Assembly (NCBI GenBank): GCA_041628615.1
Contig: JBFKOW010000003.1
Coordinates: forward strand, 1-46,205
Reading direction: 5' to 3'
Length of the DNA: 46,205 bases
DNA from: JAMWZF01 sp041628615
Lineage (GTDB): Bacteria > Pseudomonadota > Alphaproteobacteria > Rhodobacterales > Rhodobacteraceae
In this document: positions 7,599 through 15,730 of the stretch, piece by piece
Numbering within the stretch: position 1 is the first letter of the stretch
Layout: each line of letters starts with the position of its first letter
The notes under the pieces: model-generated
Told to the model about the DNA's origin: nothing
What the model saw: only the letters and a program-made list of their open reading frames with translations
Databases searched by the model: none
Position numbers and translations under genes: made by a program

Positions 7599-8888
7599 GC
7601 CGCGCCTCCGTCCCCGGCCCCGCCCTGGCCGCCGATCCTGGCCGTCTACCGGGGCCTCGGCCGCCTGTTCCTGCCGGTCCTGCGCCGCCGGTTGACGCGC
7701 AAGCACCTGCGCGAGGGCGGACCGGCGGACCGGGTCGGCGAGAGGTTCGGCGCCGCCACTCTGCCCCGCCCCGACGGCCCGGTGGTCTGGCTGCACGCGG
7801 TCAGCGTGGGCGAGGCCTTCTCGGTGCTGGGGCTGTCCGATGCCCTGCGCGGCGACGCCCATGTCGTGCTCACCACCACCTCGGTGACCTCGGCGGCGCT
7901 GGTGGCGGGCCGGCTGCCCGCCGGCGTCGTCCACCAGTTCGCCCCGATCGACGCCGCGCCCTGCGTCGCGGCCTTCCTCGACCACTGGCGACCGTCGCTG
8001 ATGGTGCTGACCGAGAGCGAGGTCTGGCCGGTCACCCTGCACGCGCTCGACCGCCGGGGCATCCCGGTGGCGATGGTCAACGGCCGGATGTCGGCGGCGA
8101 GCGCGCGGGGCTGGCGCCGCTTCGCCCCCCGCCTCGCCCGCGCCGCGCTGTCGCGGATGGCGCTGATCCGGGCGCAGGACGACACCAGCCGCGACCGCTT
8201 CGCCGCGCTGGGGGCGCGGCCGGACCGGCTCGCCACCGGCGGCACGCTGAAGGCCGCCGCCGCGCCGCTGCCGGTGGATCCGGCGGCGCTGGCCGGGGCG
8301 CGGGACTGGCTGGGGGACCGCCCGGTCTGGGTCGCCGCCTCGACCCATCCCGGCGAGGAGGAGATCCTGCTCGCCGCCCATGCGCGGCTGCGGGCCGGGA
8401 CGCCGGACGCGCTGCTGATCCTCGCCATCCGGCATCCGAACCGGGGCGACGCGGTCGCGGACCTGATCCGCGCGGCGGGTCTTGCGGCCGCCCGGCGCAG
8501 CGCCGGGGCGGTGCCGGATCGGGAGACCGCGGTCTACCTCGCCGACACGCTGGGCGAGATGGGGCTGTGGTTCAGCCTTGCCCCGGTGGTGTTCATGGCC
8601 GGGTCGCTGCGGGACGGGATCGGCGGGCACAACCCGGTGGAACCGGCGCAGTTCCGCTGCCGGATCCTGACCGGGCCCCACGTCGCCAATGCCGCCGACC
8701 TGTTCGCCGGGCTGACCGCGGAGGGCGCGGCCCGCACCGTTCCGCCGGAGCCCGGGGCGATCGCCGCCGCGGTCCGCGCCGCGCTGGAAGCGGGCCGGCT
8801 GGCCGAGGTCTCAGCCGCCGCCCGACCCGACGCCGCCGCCCTTGCCGCGACCGCCGACAGCCTGCGGCGGCTGCTGCCCGGTGGCTGA
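7596..8888 (+). CDS. waaA: 3-deoxy-D-manno-octulosonic acid (Kdo) transferase, possible ATC start
   Basis: WaaA/KdtA attaches Kdo to lipid IVA at the inner face of the cytoplasmic membrane. The N-terminal stretch ILAVYRGLGRLFLPVLRRRL is the family's membrane-binding helix, followed by DRVGERFG, WLHAVSVGE, TTTSVTSAALV, QFAPIDAAP, ESEVWP, the second-domain AASTHPGEE and a phosphate-binding GGHNPVEPA. There is no ATG, GTG or TTG between the moaA stop and 7692, yet family similarity extends well upstream of TTG 7692. A clean Shine-Dalgarno GGGAGGA (7581-7587) lies 8 nt before ATC 7596, giving about 430 residues, the normal size. The start is therefore a rare ATC, a mutated or misread ATG, or TTG 7692 with a damaged N terminus. 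The 3' end overlaps the convergent lysR gene. Confidence 0.85.
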   Translation: MAAPPSPAPPWPPILAVYRGLGRLFLPVLRRRLTRKHLREGGPADRVGERFGAATLPRPDGPVVWLHAVSVGEAFSVLGLSDALRGDAHVVLTTTSVTSAALVAGRLPAGVVHQFAPIDAAPCVAAFLDHWRPSLMVLTESEVWPVTLHALDRRGIPVAMVNGRMSAASARGWRRFAPRLARAALSRMALIRAQDDTSRDRFAALGARPDRLATGGTLKAAAAPLPVDPAALAGARDWLGDRPVWVAASTHPGEEEILLAAHARLRAGTPDALLILAIRHPNRGDAVADLIRAAGLAAARRSAGAVPDRETAVYLADTLGEMGLWFSLAPVVFMAGSLRDGIGGHNPVEPAQFRCRILTGPHVANAADLFAGLTAEGAARTVPPEPGAIAAAVRAALEAGRLAEVSAAARPDAAALAATADSLRRLLPGG

Positions 8889-9782
8889 GCCCGGGCGCAG
8901 GGTCTCGGCAAGGATGTCGAAGACCAGCCGGATCCGGCGGCTGGTATGCACCTCGCGGTGGGCGACGAGCCAGTAGGGATAGGTCTCGGGTTTCAGCTTC
9001 GGCAGCGCCCGTTCCACCCCCGGTGTCCGTTCGCCGATATCGTCCATCATCATGCTCACCCCGAGACCCTGGCGCACGAAATCCCACGTGACGGCGGGCG
9101 CGAAGCTGCCGAGCCGGAAATGGCCCTCGGTCACCGGCACCCCGTGGGCGCGCAACTGCGGCACCAGTTCCTCCAGCGAGGCGAAACCGAAGCCGAGGAA
9201 ATCGGCCCGCTCTGCCAGCGCATCGGGCGTGGCGGGACGGCCGATCCCGTCGAGATAGCCGGACGCCGCCCAGAGCGAGGCCGTCGCCGTGCCGAGGCTG
9301 CGCCCGATCAGGTCGGGCTCGCTCGGCCGGACGTGGCGGATCGAGATGTCGGCCTCGCGCCGCCGCAGGTCCTGGATCGCGTTGCTGGCGAGGATCTCGA
9401 TCGAGATGCCGGGCGCGGCGGCGCGGATCCGGCGCAGGGCCGGCGGCAGCAGGTACATCGCGACGAGGTCGGTGGCGGTGATCGTCACCGGCCCGGCCAC
9501 GTCCTGCGCCTTGCCGCTGGCGGTCAGCACCACCCGCTCGGCCCCCTCGGCCATCGCCCGCACGTGGTCGAGCAGGCCGAGGCCGGTCTCGGTCAGGCTG
9601 AGCCCGTTGCCCACCCGTTCGAACAGGGTCACGCCGAGATCGGCCTCCAGCGCGGCGACCTGCCGGCTCAGGGTCGGCTGGGTCAGGCCCAGCGCCCGCG
9701 CCCCGCCCGAGAACGACCCCGCCTCGGCGGTGGCGAGGAAGGCCCGGGCCTGGGTCCAGTCGAAATCGAGACGATGCTTCAA
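8811..9782 (-). CDS. LysR-family transcriptional regulator
   Basis: The N-terminal winged HTH is clear: RAFLATAEAGSFSGGARALGLTQPTLSRQVAALEADLGVTLFERVGNGLSLTETG. It is followed by a periplasmic-binding-protein-like effector domain (ADISIRHVRPSEPDLIGRSLG, GLGVSMMMDDIG). There is no ATG near the expected N terminus; the possible starts are TTG at 9782 (used here, giving MKHRLDFDW) or TTG at 9806. The C-terminal tail is Gly/Gln-rich because it is encoded antisense to the 3' end of waaA, with a 78-bp tail-to-tail overlap. It diverges from the methyltransferase gene, which may be a target. The effector is unknown. Confidence 0.85.
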   Translation of the reverse strand: MKHRLDFDWTQARAFLATAEAGSFSGGARALGLTQPTLSRQVAALEADLGVTLFERVGNGLSLTETGLGLLDHVRAMAEGAERVVLTASGKAQDVAGPVTITATDLVAMYLLPPALRRIRAAAPGISIEILASNAIQDLRRREADISIRHVRPSEPDLIGRSLGTATASLWAASGYLDGIGRPATPDALAERADFLGFGFASLEELVPQLRAHGVPVTEGHFRLGSFAPAVTWDFVRQGLGVSMMMDDIGERTPGVERALPKLKPETYPYWLVAHREVHTSRRIRLVFDILAETLRPGSATGQQPPQAVGGRGKGGGVGSGGG

Positions 9783-9802
9783 AATTACTGCATACCCACA
9801 CT

Positions 9803-9820
9803 GCAAGAATACCCAATTGC
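9803..9820. promoter_or_regulatory. Dyad in the lysR-methyltransferase divergent region
   Basis: A perfect GCAA-N10-TTGC dyad lies in a short AT-rich gap between divergent genes, the usual place for a LysR operator. A TATGAT hexamer at 9834-9839 could be the -10 element of the rightward gene, but no good -35 element is paired with it. Confidence 0.3.
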
Positions 9821-9893
9821 CGCAACATATTCGTATGATCTAGGCTGGCGCAATCCCGGACAGGCGGGCCACGCAGAACGGACCCCGACAGCC

Positions 9894-10559
9894 ATGACAG
9901 CCACCGACACCGCCCGAGTCTCCGAAGCGCCGCGCGGCGACGCCGCGTTCTGGGACCGGATCGCCGAGAAATACGCCCGCGACCCGGTGGCCGATGTGGC
10001 GGCCTACGAGGCGACGCTGGCGGCGACCCGCGCGCACCTGAAGCCCGGCGACCGGGTCATCGAACTGGGCTGCGGCACCGGCAGCACGGCGCTGCGGCTG
10101 GCCGACGCGGTGGCCGGATACCACGGCACCGACATCTCGCCCGAGATGATCCGAATCGCCCGCGCCAAGGCCGAGGCCGCCGGGGCCGGAAACCTGACTT
10201 TTTCCGTCGGTGAAGTCGAGGCAGATGCCCTCGCGGAACCGGCGAGCCTCGACGTCGTCACCTCGTTCAACCACCTGCACCTCGTGGCCGATCCGCAGGC
10301 GACGATCCGCGCCGCCGCCGCGCTGCTGCGGCCGGGCGGGCTGTTCATCTCCAAGACGATGTGCCTTGCCGAGACCTGGAAGTTCCGGCTGATGCGGCCG
10401 CTGATCGGGGCGATGAAGCTGGTCGGCAAGGCGCCGTCGGTGGTGCGGTTCTTCTCGATCCGGGAGCTGGAATCGATGGTGACGCGGGCCGGTCTGGAGA
10501 TCGTCGAGACCGCCGACCAGGCCTACCCGCGCCGCTTCATCGTCGCCCGCAAGCCCTGA
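9894..10559 (+). CDS. Class I SAM-dependent methyltransferase
   Basis: This is a 221-residue Rossmann-fold methyltransferase. Motif I VIELGCGTGSTALRLA binds SAM; motif II is YHGTDISPEMIRIARAKAE; motif IV is DVVTSFNHLHLV; and LLRPGGLFISKTMCL is the post-motif III strand. The N-terminal FWDRIAEKYARDPVAD is typical of the Methyltransf_11/25 groups. No substrate-specific domain is seen; small-molecule or quinone-type targets are both possible. The gene is divergent from the LysR regulator and ends 3 bp before the convergent oxidoreductase gene. Confidence 0.85.
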   Translation: MTATDTARVSEAPRGDAAFWDRIAEKYARDPVADVAAYEATLAATRAHLKPGDRVIELGCGTGSTALRLADAVAGYHGTDISPEMIRIARAKAEAAGAGNLTFSVGEVEADALAEPASLDVVTSFNHLHLVADPQATIRAAAALLRPGGLFISKTMCLAETWKFRLMRPLIGAMKLVGKAPSVVRFFSIRELESMVTRAGLEIVETADQAYPRRFIVARKP

Positions 10560-10562
10560 CCG

Positions 10563-11681
10563 TCAGGCCGCCGCGGTCCCGGCCGCGGGCGCCAGCGACA
10601 CCGCCTGCCCGGTGCGGGCGCTTTCCTGCGCCGCCAGTCCGATCTCGACCGCGCGGATGCCGTCCTCGGCGGTGACCTCCACCGGCCCCTCGCCGCGCAC
10701 CGCGGCAAGAAAGCGCTGATGCTGGTAGAAGGTGGCGCCGTTGTGGTCGCCGGCGGCGAGGATCGCCGGATCGACCGGGATCTCGCTGCGGATCGGGCCC
10801 TTTGGGGCGCGCGGGCTGAGGATCAGTTCCGGGGTCGGCGCGGGGCCCAGCGCGGCGGGCCAGAACCGGCCCGGGCCGGGGACGAAGCACTCGATCTTGC
10901 CCTTCGGGCCGACGGCGCTGATTTCCTCCTGCCATTTCGAGCCTTCGGCGAACATGCACAGGTCGAGCATGGCCCGCGCGCCGCCGGCGAAATCGAGGAT
11001 GACGTAGCCGTTGTCCCAGATGTCCGGCACCCGGCCGTCGTATTCCTCGTCCCGGTGGTTCAGCGCCTGCCCGGCGCTGGCCATCACCCGCACCGGTTCG
11101 TCGCGCAGGATCAGGCGCATCAGGTCGAAGAAATGGCAGCATTTCTCGACCAGCGTGCCGCCGGTATTGGCGTTGAACCGGTTCCAGTTGCCGATCTTGG
11201 GCAGGAACGGGAACCGGTGTTCGCGGATCGACAGCATCGCGATCCCGCCGGTGGCGTGCCCGGCCTGCGCCAGCAGGGCGGCGATCGGCGGCATGTAGCG
11301 GTATTCCATCGCCACCCAGAACGGATGCCCCCAGCCCGCGGCCAGCGCCCGCGCCTCGGCGGCGTCGGCGGGATCGGTGAACAGCGGCTTCTCGCAGAGC
11401 ATCGGCAGCGGCCGGATCTCGGCGATCCGGCGCAGCTGCGGCACGTGCAGGTGGTTGGGGGAGACGATCACCAGCGCGTCGAGCGGCTCGTGGGCCAGCA
11501 GGTCCTCCAGCGTCGGGCAGACCCGCGCCTCGCCCGCATGGGTCGCCGCGCTTTCCGCGAGCTCCGCCACCGGGTCGAAGACCGCCGCCACCCGGGCGCC
11601 GGGCAGCAGCTTGATGTTCTCGATATGCTCGCGGCCCATCATGCCGCAGCCGATGATACCGTAATTGACGATTTTCGACAT
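10563..11681 (-). CDS. Gfo/Idh/MocA-family NAD(P)-dependent oxidoreductase
   Basis: This is a 372-residue sugar/polyol dehydrogenase-type enzyme. The N-terminal Rossmann motif is YGIIGCGMMGREHIENI, and the catalytic-lysine motif CEKPL is near residue 118, followed by the C-terminal alpha/beta domain (GGTLVEKCCHFFDLMRLI with the family His). Family members oxidise or reduce inositols, glucose-6-phosphate-like sugars or other cyclic polyols. It starts 2 bp after the GntR regulator stop, so the two form an operon that diverges from the LLM monooxygenase/TRAP operon. A role in the same sugar-like or sulfosugar pathway is inferred from this arrangement. Confidence 0.85.
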   Translation of the reverse strand: MSKIVNYGIIGCGMMGREHIENIKLLPGARVAAVFDPVAELAESAATHAGEARVCPTLEDLLAHEPLDALVIVSPNHLHVPQLRRIAEIRPLPMLCEKPLFTDPADAAEARALAAGWGHPFWVAMEYRYMPPIAALLAQAGHATGGIAMLSIREHRFPFLPKIGNWNRFNANTGGTLVEKCCHFFDLMRLILRDEPVRVMASAGQALNHRDEEYDGRVPDIWDNGYVILDFAGGARAMLDLCMFAEGSKWQEEISAVGPKGKIECFVPGPGRFWPAALGPAPTPELILSPRAPKGPIRSEIPVDPAILAAGDHNGATFYQHQRFLAAVRGEGPVEVTAEDGIRAVEIGLAAQESARTGQAVSLAPAAGTAAA

Positions 11682-11683
11682 TC

Positions 11684-12394
11684 TCAGCCTCTTCCAAGCC
11701 GCGCGACGTAGCGGGCCTTATCGTGATCGAACCATGTGCGGGAATATTCCGCCCGCTGCCCCGTCTGCGCCACGCCGACCCTCTCGACCAGCGGCGCCGG
11801 CGTGCCGGGGCGTTTCGCGAAGTCCTTCGGCGCCCAGTCCGGCACCGGCCCGAGCCCGACCCGGTCCTCGGCCTGGCCGATCACGAGGCCCAGCGCCCGA
11901 TGGTAGTGCAGGTAGAGCGATTCCGACAGGTCCGACGGCAGCAGCTTCTCGGTCCAGCTCGCGTCGAGCCAGATTTCCTCGACCGCCACCGGGTCGCCGT
12001 CGAGCATCCGCAGCCGGCGCACGCAATGGGCCTCGGCGGCGGGGCCGAAATCGGGGGCGTCGGCGGGTTTCGGCAGCCGCGCCACCGACAGCACCCGCGC
12101 GGTCGGCAGACCGACCCCGCCGCCGCCCACCTTCTCGAGCCGGAACATGGCGTAGACCGAGGCCACCATGCCCTGGCTGCGGACGTAGTTGCCCGACCCC
12201 TGAACCCGTTCCAGAAGTCCCTTGGCCGCCAGGATGTCGAGCGCCTTGCGCAGCGTGCCGACCGACACGGCGAGATCGTCGGCCATGCGCCGTTCCGGGG
12301 GCAGCCGGCTTCCCTCGGTCAGGCGGCCGGCGGCGATGTCGCGGATCAGCATCTCGCTGATCTGCACGTAGCGCGGCAGCGCCTCCCCCGCCAT
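11684..12394 (-). CDS. GntR/HutC-family regulator with UTRA domain
   Basis: The N-terminal wHTH is recognisable (RYVQISEMLIRDIAAGRLTEGSRLPPERRMADDLAVSVGTLRKALDILAAKGLLERVQGSGNYV). It is followed by a UTRA-like ligand domain (CVRRLRMLDGDPVAVEEIWLD, LYLHYHRALGLVIGQAEDRVG). HutC-type regulators sense small metabolites such as sugars or their phosphates. At 236 residues it has the usual length. It heads the leftward operon with the Gfo/Idh/MocA gene and faces the catabolic operon across about 100 bp containing a palindrome (12424-12438). It is therefore probably the local repressor of both transcripts. Confidence 0.87.
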   Translation of the reverse strand: MAGEALPRYVQISEMLIRDIAAGRLTEGSRLPPERRMADDLAVSVGTLRKALDILAAKGLLERVQGSGNYVRSQGMVASVYAMFRLEKVGGGGVGLPTARVLSVARLPKPADAPDFGPAAEAHCVRRLRMLDGDPVAVEEIWLDASWTEKLLPSDLSESLYLHYHRALGLVIGQAEDRVGLGPVPDWAPKDFAKRPGTPAPLVERVGVAQTGQRAEYSRTWFDHDKARYVARLGRG

Positions 12395-12423
12395 CTGTCC
12401 TCCCCGCCGCCTGACGGCCCGAA

Positions 12424-12438
12424 TTGATACAGTATTGA
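12424..12438. promoter_or_regulatory. Candidate operator for the GntR/HutC regulator
   Basis: TTGATAC-A-GTATTGA is a 15-bp near-palindrome (arms match except one pair) in the divergent gap between the GntR gene and the LLM monooxygenase gene. It has the GT/TA-rich core usual for GntR-family sites. TTGATG at 12435-12440 within it could be the -35 element of the rightward promoter, so binding would block transcription. Confidence 0.45.
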
Positions 12439-12494
12439 TGCACTCATTCGCGGATGCTACGCAAGGTCAAAAGCGCAGTCCCCGGGGGAGAATC

Positions 12495-13652
12495 ATGACA
12501 GTCGTTCCGGTCACATCCGCGGATCTCGACGGGGCCGAGGTGTCCTGGTTCTCCGCGCTGTGCTCGGACGACTACGCCCTGCTCGGGGTGCCCGACGGCG
12601 CGTTGCGCTCGTCCTACGCCCATTGCCGCGACATCGTCCGCGAGGCCGAGCGGCAGGGGTTCCGCAACATCCTCGCCCCCTCCTCCTACCAGGTCGGGCA
12701 GGACACCCTCAGCTTCGTCGCCGCGATGGCGCCGCAGACCAGCCGCATCAACTTCCTTGCCGCGATCCGCTGCGGCGAGATGCACCCGATCATGCTGGCC
12801 CGGACCGTCGCCACGCTCGACCACATGCTCGAAGGGCGGCTGACGCTGAACGTCATCTCGTCGGATTTCCCGGGCGAGAAGGCCGACAGCGCCTTCCGCT
12901 ACCAGCGCTCGGACGAGGTGGTGCAGATTCTCCGGCAGGCCTGGACCCGGGACCGGATCGACTTCGACGGCAGCCACTACAAGTTCGAGGGCCTGCCCAC
13001 CGACCCGGCCCGCCCCTACCAGCAGAACGGCGGCCCGCTCCTCTACTTCGGCGGCTACTCGCCGCCGGCGCTCGACCTCTGCGGCCGGCATTGCGACGTC
13101 TACCTGATGTGGCCCGAGACCCGCGACATGCTGGAACAGCGGATGAAGGAGGTGCACCGGGTCGCCGAGGCCCACGGGCGCACGCTGGATTACGGGCTGC
13201 GGGTGCACGTCATCGTCCGCGACACCGAGGCCGAGGCGCGGGACTATGCCGACCATCTCGTGTCCCGGCTGGACGACGAGTACGGCCGGCTGATCCGCGA
13301 CCGGGCCCACGACGCGTCCTCGCTGGGCGTCGCCCACCAGGCCCGGGCGCGGGAACTGGCCGACCAGTTCGGCTATGTCGAACCCGGCCTGTGGACCGGC
13401 GTGGGCCGGGCCCGGTCGGGCTGCGGCGCTGCGCTGGTCGGCTCTACCGACCAGGTGCTGTCGAAGCTGGAGGACTACCGCCGGATGGGCATCCGCGCCT
13501 TCATCTTCTCGGGTTATCCCCACATCGACGAAGCGCGGCATTTCGGCCAGCGTGTGATGCCCGAGTTGAAAACCGTCTCCCTGCCCCATGTCTATGGCCG
13601 GGTGCCGGCGGGCACCCCCGCAACCCCCCTCTGCACGGGAGACCGCCGCTGA
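12495..13652 (+). CDS. LLM-class flavin-dependent monooxygenase (SsuD/SmoC-like)
   Basis: This 385-residue bacterial luciferase-like TIM-barrel enzyme matches the alkanesulfonate-monooxygenase branch: SWFSALCSDDYALLG, FRNILAPSSYQVGQDTLSFVAAMAP, FLAAIRCGEMHPIMLARTVATLDHMLEGRLTLNVISSDFPGE, YFGGYSPPALDLCG. Such enzymes use reduced FMN from a partner reductase plus O2 to cleave C-S (releasing sulfite) or oxidise related bonds. Here the partner reductase is three genes away in the same operon, and an aldo-keto reductase lies between. That trio matches SQ monooxygenase SmoC, 6-oxo-glucose reductase SmoB and flavin reductase SmoA. ATG 12495 follows CGGGGGAGAAT. The sulfonate substrate is inferred. 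Confidence 0.85.
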   Translation: MTVVPVTSADLDGAEVSWFSALCSDDYALLGVPDGALRSSYAHCRDIVREAERQGFRNILAPSSYQVGQDTLSFVAAMAPQTSRINFLAAIRCGEMHPIMLARTVATLDHMLEGRLTLNVISSDFPGEKADSAFRYQRSDEVVQILRQAWTRDRIDFDGSHYKFEGLPTDPARPYQQNGGPLLYFGGYSPPALDLCGRHCDVYLMWPETRDMLEQRMKEVHRVAEAHGRTLDYGLRVHVIVRDTEAEARDYADHLVSRLDDEYGRLIRDRAHDASSLGVAHQARARELADQFGYVEPGLWTGVGRARSGCGAALVGSTDQVLSKLEDYRRMGIRAFIFSGYPHIDEARHFGQRVMPELKTVSLPHVYGRVPAGTPATPLCTGDRR

Positions 13653-14536
13653 TGGACCGCATCGAGATCGCACCCGGCCTGAGCTTCAGCCGCCTCGTCT
13701 ACGGCATGTGGCGGCTGGGCGATGATTCCGACACCAGCCCCGACCACGTCCGAGCCAAGATCGCCGCCTGCCTCGACCAGGGCATCACCACGATGGACCA
13801 GGCCGACATCTACGGCGGCTACATGACCGAGGAGATCCTCGGCGCCGCGCTGACGCCCGACCTGCGGGCGAAGCTGGAGATCGTCACCAAGTGCGACATC
13901 GTCGCCCCCGCCGGCCGCCATGCCGGCGCGCGGGTCAAGCACTATGACACCAGCCGCGCCCATATCCGCGCCTCGGTCGAGGCGTCGCTGCGGCTGATGC
14001 GGATCGACCACATCGACCTGCTGCTGATCCACCGGCCCGACCCGCTGATGGACCACGCCGAGACCGGCGCGGCGCTGGACGAGCTTGTCTCCGAGGGCAA
14101 GGTCCGGGCGGTCGGGGTGTCGAACTTCCGGCCCCATGACTGGACCCTGCTGCAATCGGCGATGACCACCGGGCTGGCCACCAACCAGATCGAACTGAGC
14201 CTCGCCGCCCATGCCGGGTTCGTGAACGGCGACGTGGCCTTCCACCAGCAGCACGGCCAGCCGATCATGGCGTGGTCGCCGCTGGGCGGCGGCAGCCTGA
14301 TGACCGGCGCGGGGCCGGTGCAGGACGCGCTCGACGCGGTCGCGGCGGCACAGGGCGTCGACCGCGCGGCGGTGGCGCTGGCCTGGCTGCTGCGGCACCC
14401 GGCGCGGATCCTGCCGGTGCTGGGCACCAACACCATCGACCGGATCCGGTCGGCCTCGGACGCGCTCGGGGTCGAGATGGACCGCGAAACGTGGTTTACC
14501 CTCTATTCAGCCGCCCTGGGCCGGGAGGTGGCCTGA
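13652..14536 (+). CDS. Aldo/keto reductase (SmoB/YdhF-like)
   Basis: This is a 294-residue (alpha/beta)8 NADPH-dependent reductase. The catalytic tetrad is visible: Asp and Tyr in DQADIYGGY, Lys in EIVTKCD and His in LLLIHRPDP. The cofactor end is seen in GVSNFRP, NQIELS and AWSPLGGGSL. Its ATG overlaps the monooxygenase stop by one base (TGATG), and its own stop overlaps the flavin reductase start the same way, so the three enzymes are made together. In the sulfo-SMO pathway an aldo-keto reductase turns the 6-aldehyde left after C-S cleavage into glucose. That role is inferred here from context. Confidence 0.87.
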   Translation: MDRIEIAPGLSFSRLVYGMWRLGDDSDTSPDHVRAKIAACLDQGITTMDQADIYGGYMTEEILGAALTPDLRAKLEIVTKCDIVAPAGRHAGARVKHYDTSRAHIRASVEASLRLMRIDHIDLLLIHRPDPLMDHAETGAALDELVSEGKVRAVGVSNFRPHDWTLLQSAMTTGLATNQIELSLAAHAGFVNGDVAFHQQHGQPIMAWSPLGGGSLMTGAGPVQDALDAVAAAQGVDRAAVALAWLLRHPARILPVLGTNTIDRIRSASDALGVEMDRETWFTLYSAALGREVA

Positions 14537-15042
14537 TGGACGGAGGACGGATGCCCATGACCGCGATCGACCCGGCCGAGGACCCGCGCGCCTTCCGCGA
14601 CGCGCTGGGCGCCTATGCCACCGGCGTCACCGTCATCACCACCGCGACCGAGGCGGGGCCGGTCGGGATCACCGCGAATTCCTTCGCCAGCGTCAGCCTC
14701 GACCCGCCGCTGGTGCTGTGGATGCCCGCGAAGTCGTCGAACCGCTACCGGCACTTCGCGGCGGCCGAACACTTCGCGATCCACGTGCTCGACGGACACC
14801 AGCACGACATCTGCAACGCCTTCACCCGGAACTGGTCGGCCTTCGACGGGCTCGACTGGGCGCCCGACGACAACGGGGTTCCGGTGATCGAGGGCTGCCT
14901 CGCGCGGTTCGACTGCCGGCTGCACGCCACCCACGACGCGGGAGATCACGCCATCATCCTCGGCCGCGTCCTCAGGGCCTGGTCGCGGCCCGGGCTGCCG
15001 CTTCTGTTTCAGGCTGGGAGGTTTGTCAGCTTGAAGGGATAG
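14536..15042 (+). CDS. Flavin reductase (HpaC/SmoA-like)
   Basis: This 168-residue flavin reductase domain protein contains ALGAYATGVTVITT, the FMN-binding ITANSFASVSLDPPLVLW, and HFAIHVLDGHQHDICNAF. It probably reduces FMN with NAD(P)H and hands FMNH2 to the LLM monooxygenase encoded upstream. ATG 14536 overlaps the preceding stop and has a GGGAGG (14523-14528) at good spacing; internal ATGs at 14551 and 14557 are alternatives. The last gene of the enzyme trio, it is followed by 90 bp before the TRAP genes. Confidence 0.87.
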   Translation: MDGGRMPMTAIDPAEDPRAFRDALGAYATGVTVITTATEAGPVGITANSFASVSLDPPLVLWMPAKSSNRYRHFAAAEHFAIHVLDGHQHDICNAFTRNWSAFDGLDWAPDDNGVPVIEGCLARFDCRLHATHDAGDHAIILGRVLRAWSRPGLPLLFQAGRFVSLKG

Positions 15043-15132
15043 ATCGCTTGACCTGTGGAGCGGCGCGGAGGACGCTGCCCGCAGAAACACCAAGGGGCCG
15101 CAAGAGCCCCGCAGGGAGGAGGAGGGACCGCA

Positions 15133-15729
15133 ATGGAGGTCCTGCTGAGGGTGCTCTGGCCCCTCGAACGCATCAACACGGGGCTTCTGACCCTGGGTCG
15201 ATGGCTGGCGATCACCGCGCTCGCGCTGATGGTGATGTTTATCCTGGGCCAGGTCTTCTGGCGGTACGTGCTCAACGACGCGCCGAACTGGACCGAGGAA
15301 GCGGCCCGGTTCGGGATGATCTGGCTGGTCGGTCTCATGGCCCCGGCGGCCTTCCGGCAGGGCGGCTTCGTCGCCATCGACATGGTGGAGCGGGCGCTGT
15401 CGAACCTGGTGGCCAACCTGCTCACCCTGGCGCTTCTGCTGCTGTCGCTCTGGACCCTCGTGATCCTCTGGGAAAAGGGTCTCAACAACCACCTGGACAC
15501 GATGACGGGCCGGGGCTGCTCGTCCTCGCTGCGCTGGCCGTTCGGCATCGAGATCGGCAAGTGCAAGGCGAAATTCTCCAATTATTACCAGTATCTCGGG
15601 CTCTGGGTCGGGATTAACCTCCTGCTCCTCGTCTGTGTCGAGCTGATCCTGCGGCAGGTCATCACCCTGCTCGGCGGGGCCGACCGGCTCAACTCGCTCG
15701 AGGCCGAGGACATGGCGGGGGCCGACTGA
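15133..15729 (+). CDS. dctQ: TRAP transporter small membrane subunit (DctQ)
   Basis: This is a 198-residue inner-membrane protein with four hydrophobic segments (WLAITALALMVMFILGQVFWRYVL; FGMIWLVGLMAPAAF; LVANLLTLALLLLSLWTLVIL; LGLWVGINLLLLVCVELIL) and the DctQ pattern APNWTEEAARF. There is a Cys-containing insert (TGRGCSSSLRWPFGIEIGKC) between segments 3 and 4. ATG 15133 is preceded by a strong purine-rich GGGAGGAGGAGG. It is next to dctM (1-bp gap) and dctP, forming a complete tripartite symporter for an organic acid or sulfonate, presumably the substrate of the upstream enzymes. Confidence 0.9.
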   Translation: MEVLLRVLWPLERINTGLLTLGRWLAITALALMVMFILGQVFWRYVLNDAPNWTEEAARFGMIWLVGLMAPAAFRQGGFVAIDMVERALSNLVANLLTLALLLLSLWTLVILWEKGLNNHLDTMTGRGCSSSLRWPFGIEIGKCKAKFSNYYQYLGLWVGINLLLLVCVELILRQVITLLGGADRLNSLEAEDMAGAD

Positions 15730-15730
15730 C

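Noticed and set aside
15043..15132. Longer DctQ start at GTG 15055
   Set aside because: It would add a charged, low-complexity N terminus before the first membrane helix; ATG 15133 has the strong Shine-Dalgarno.
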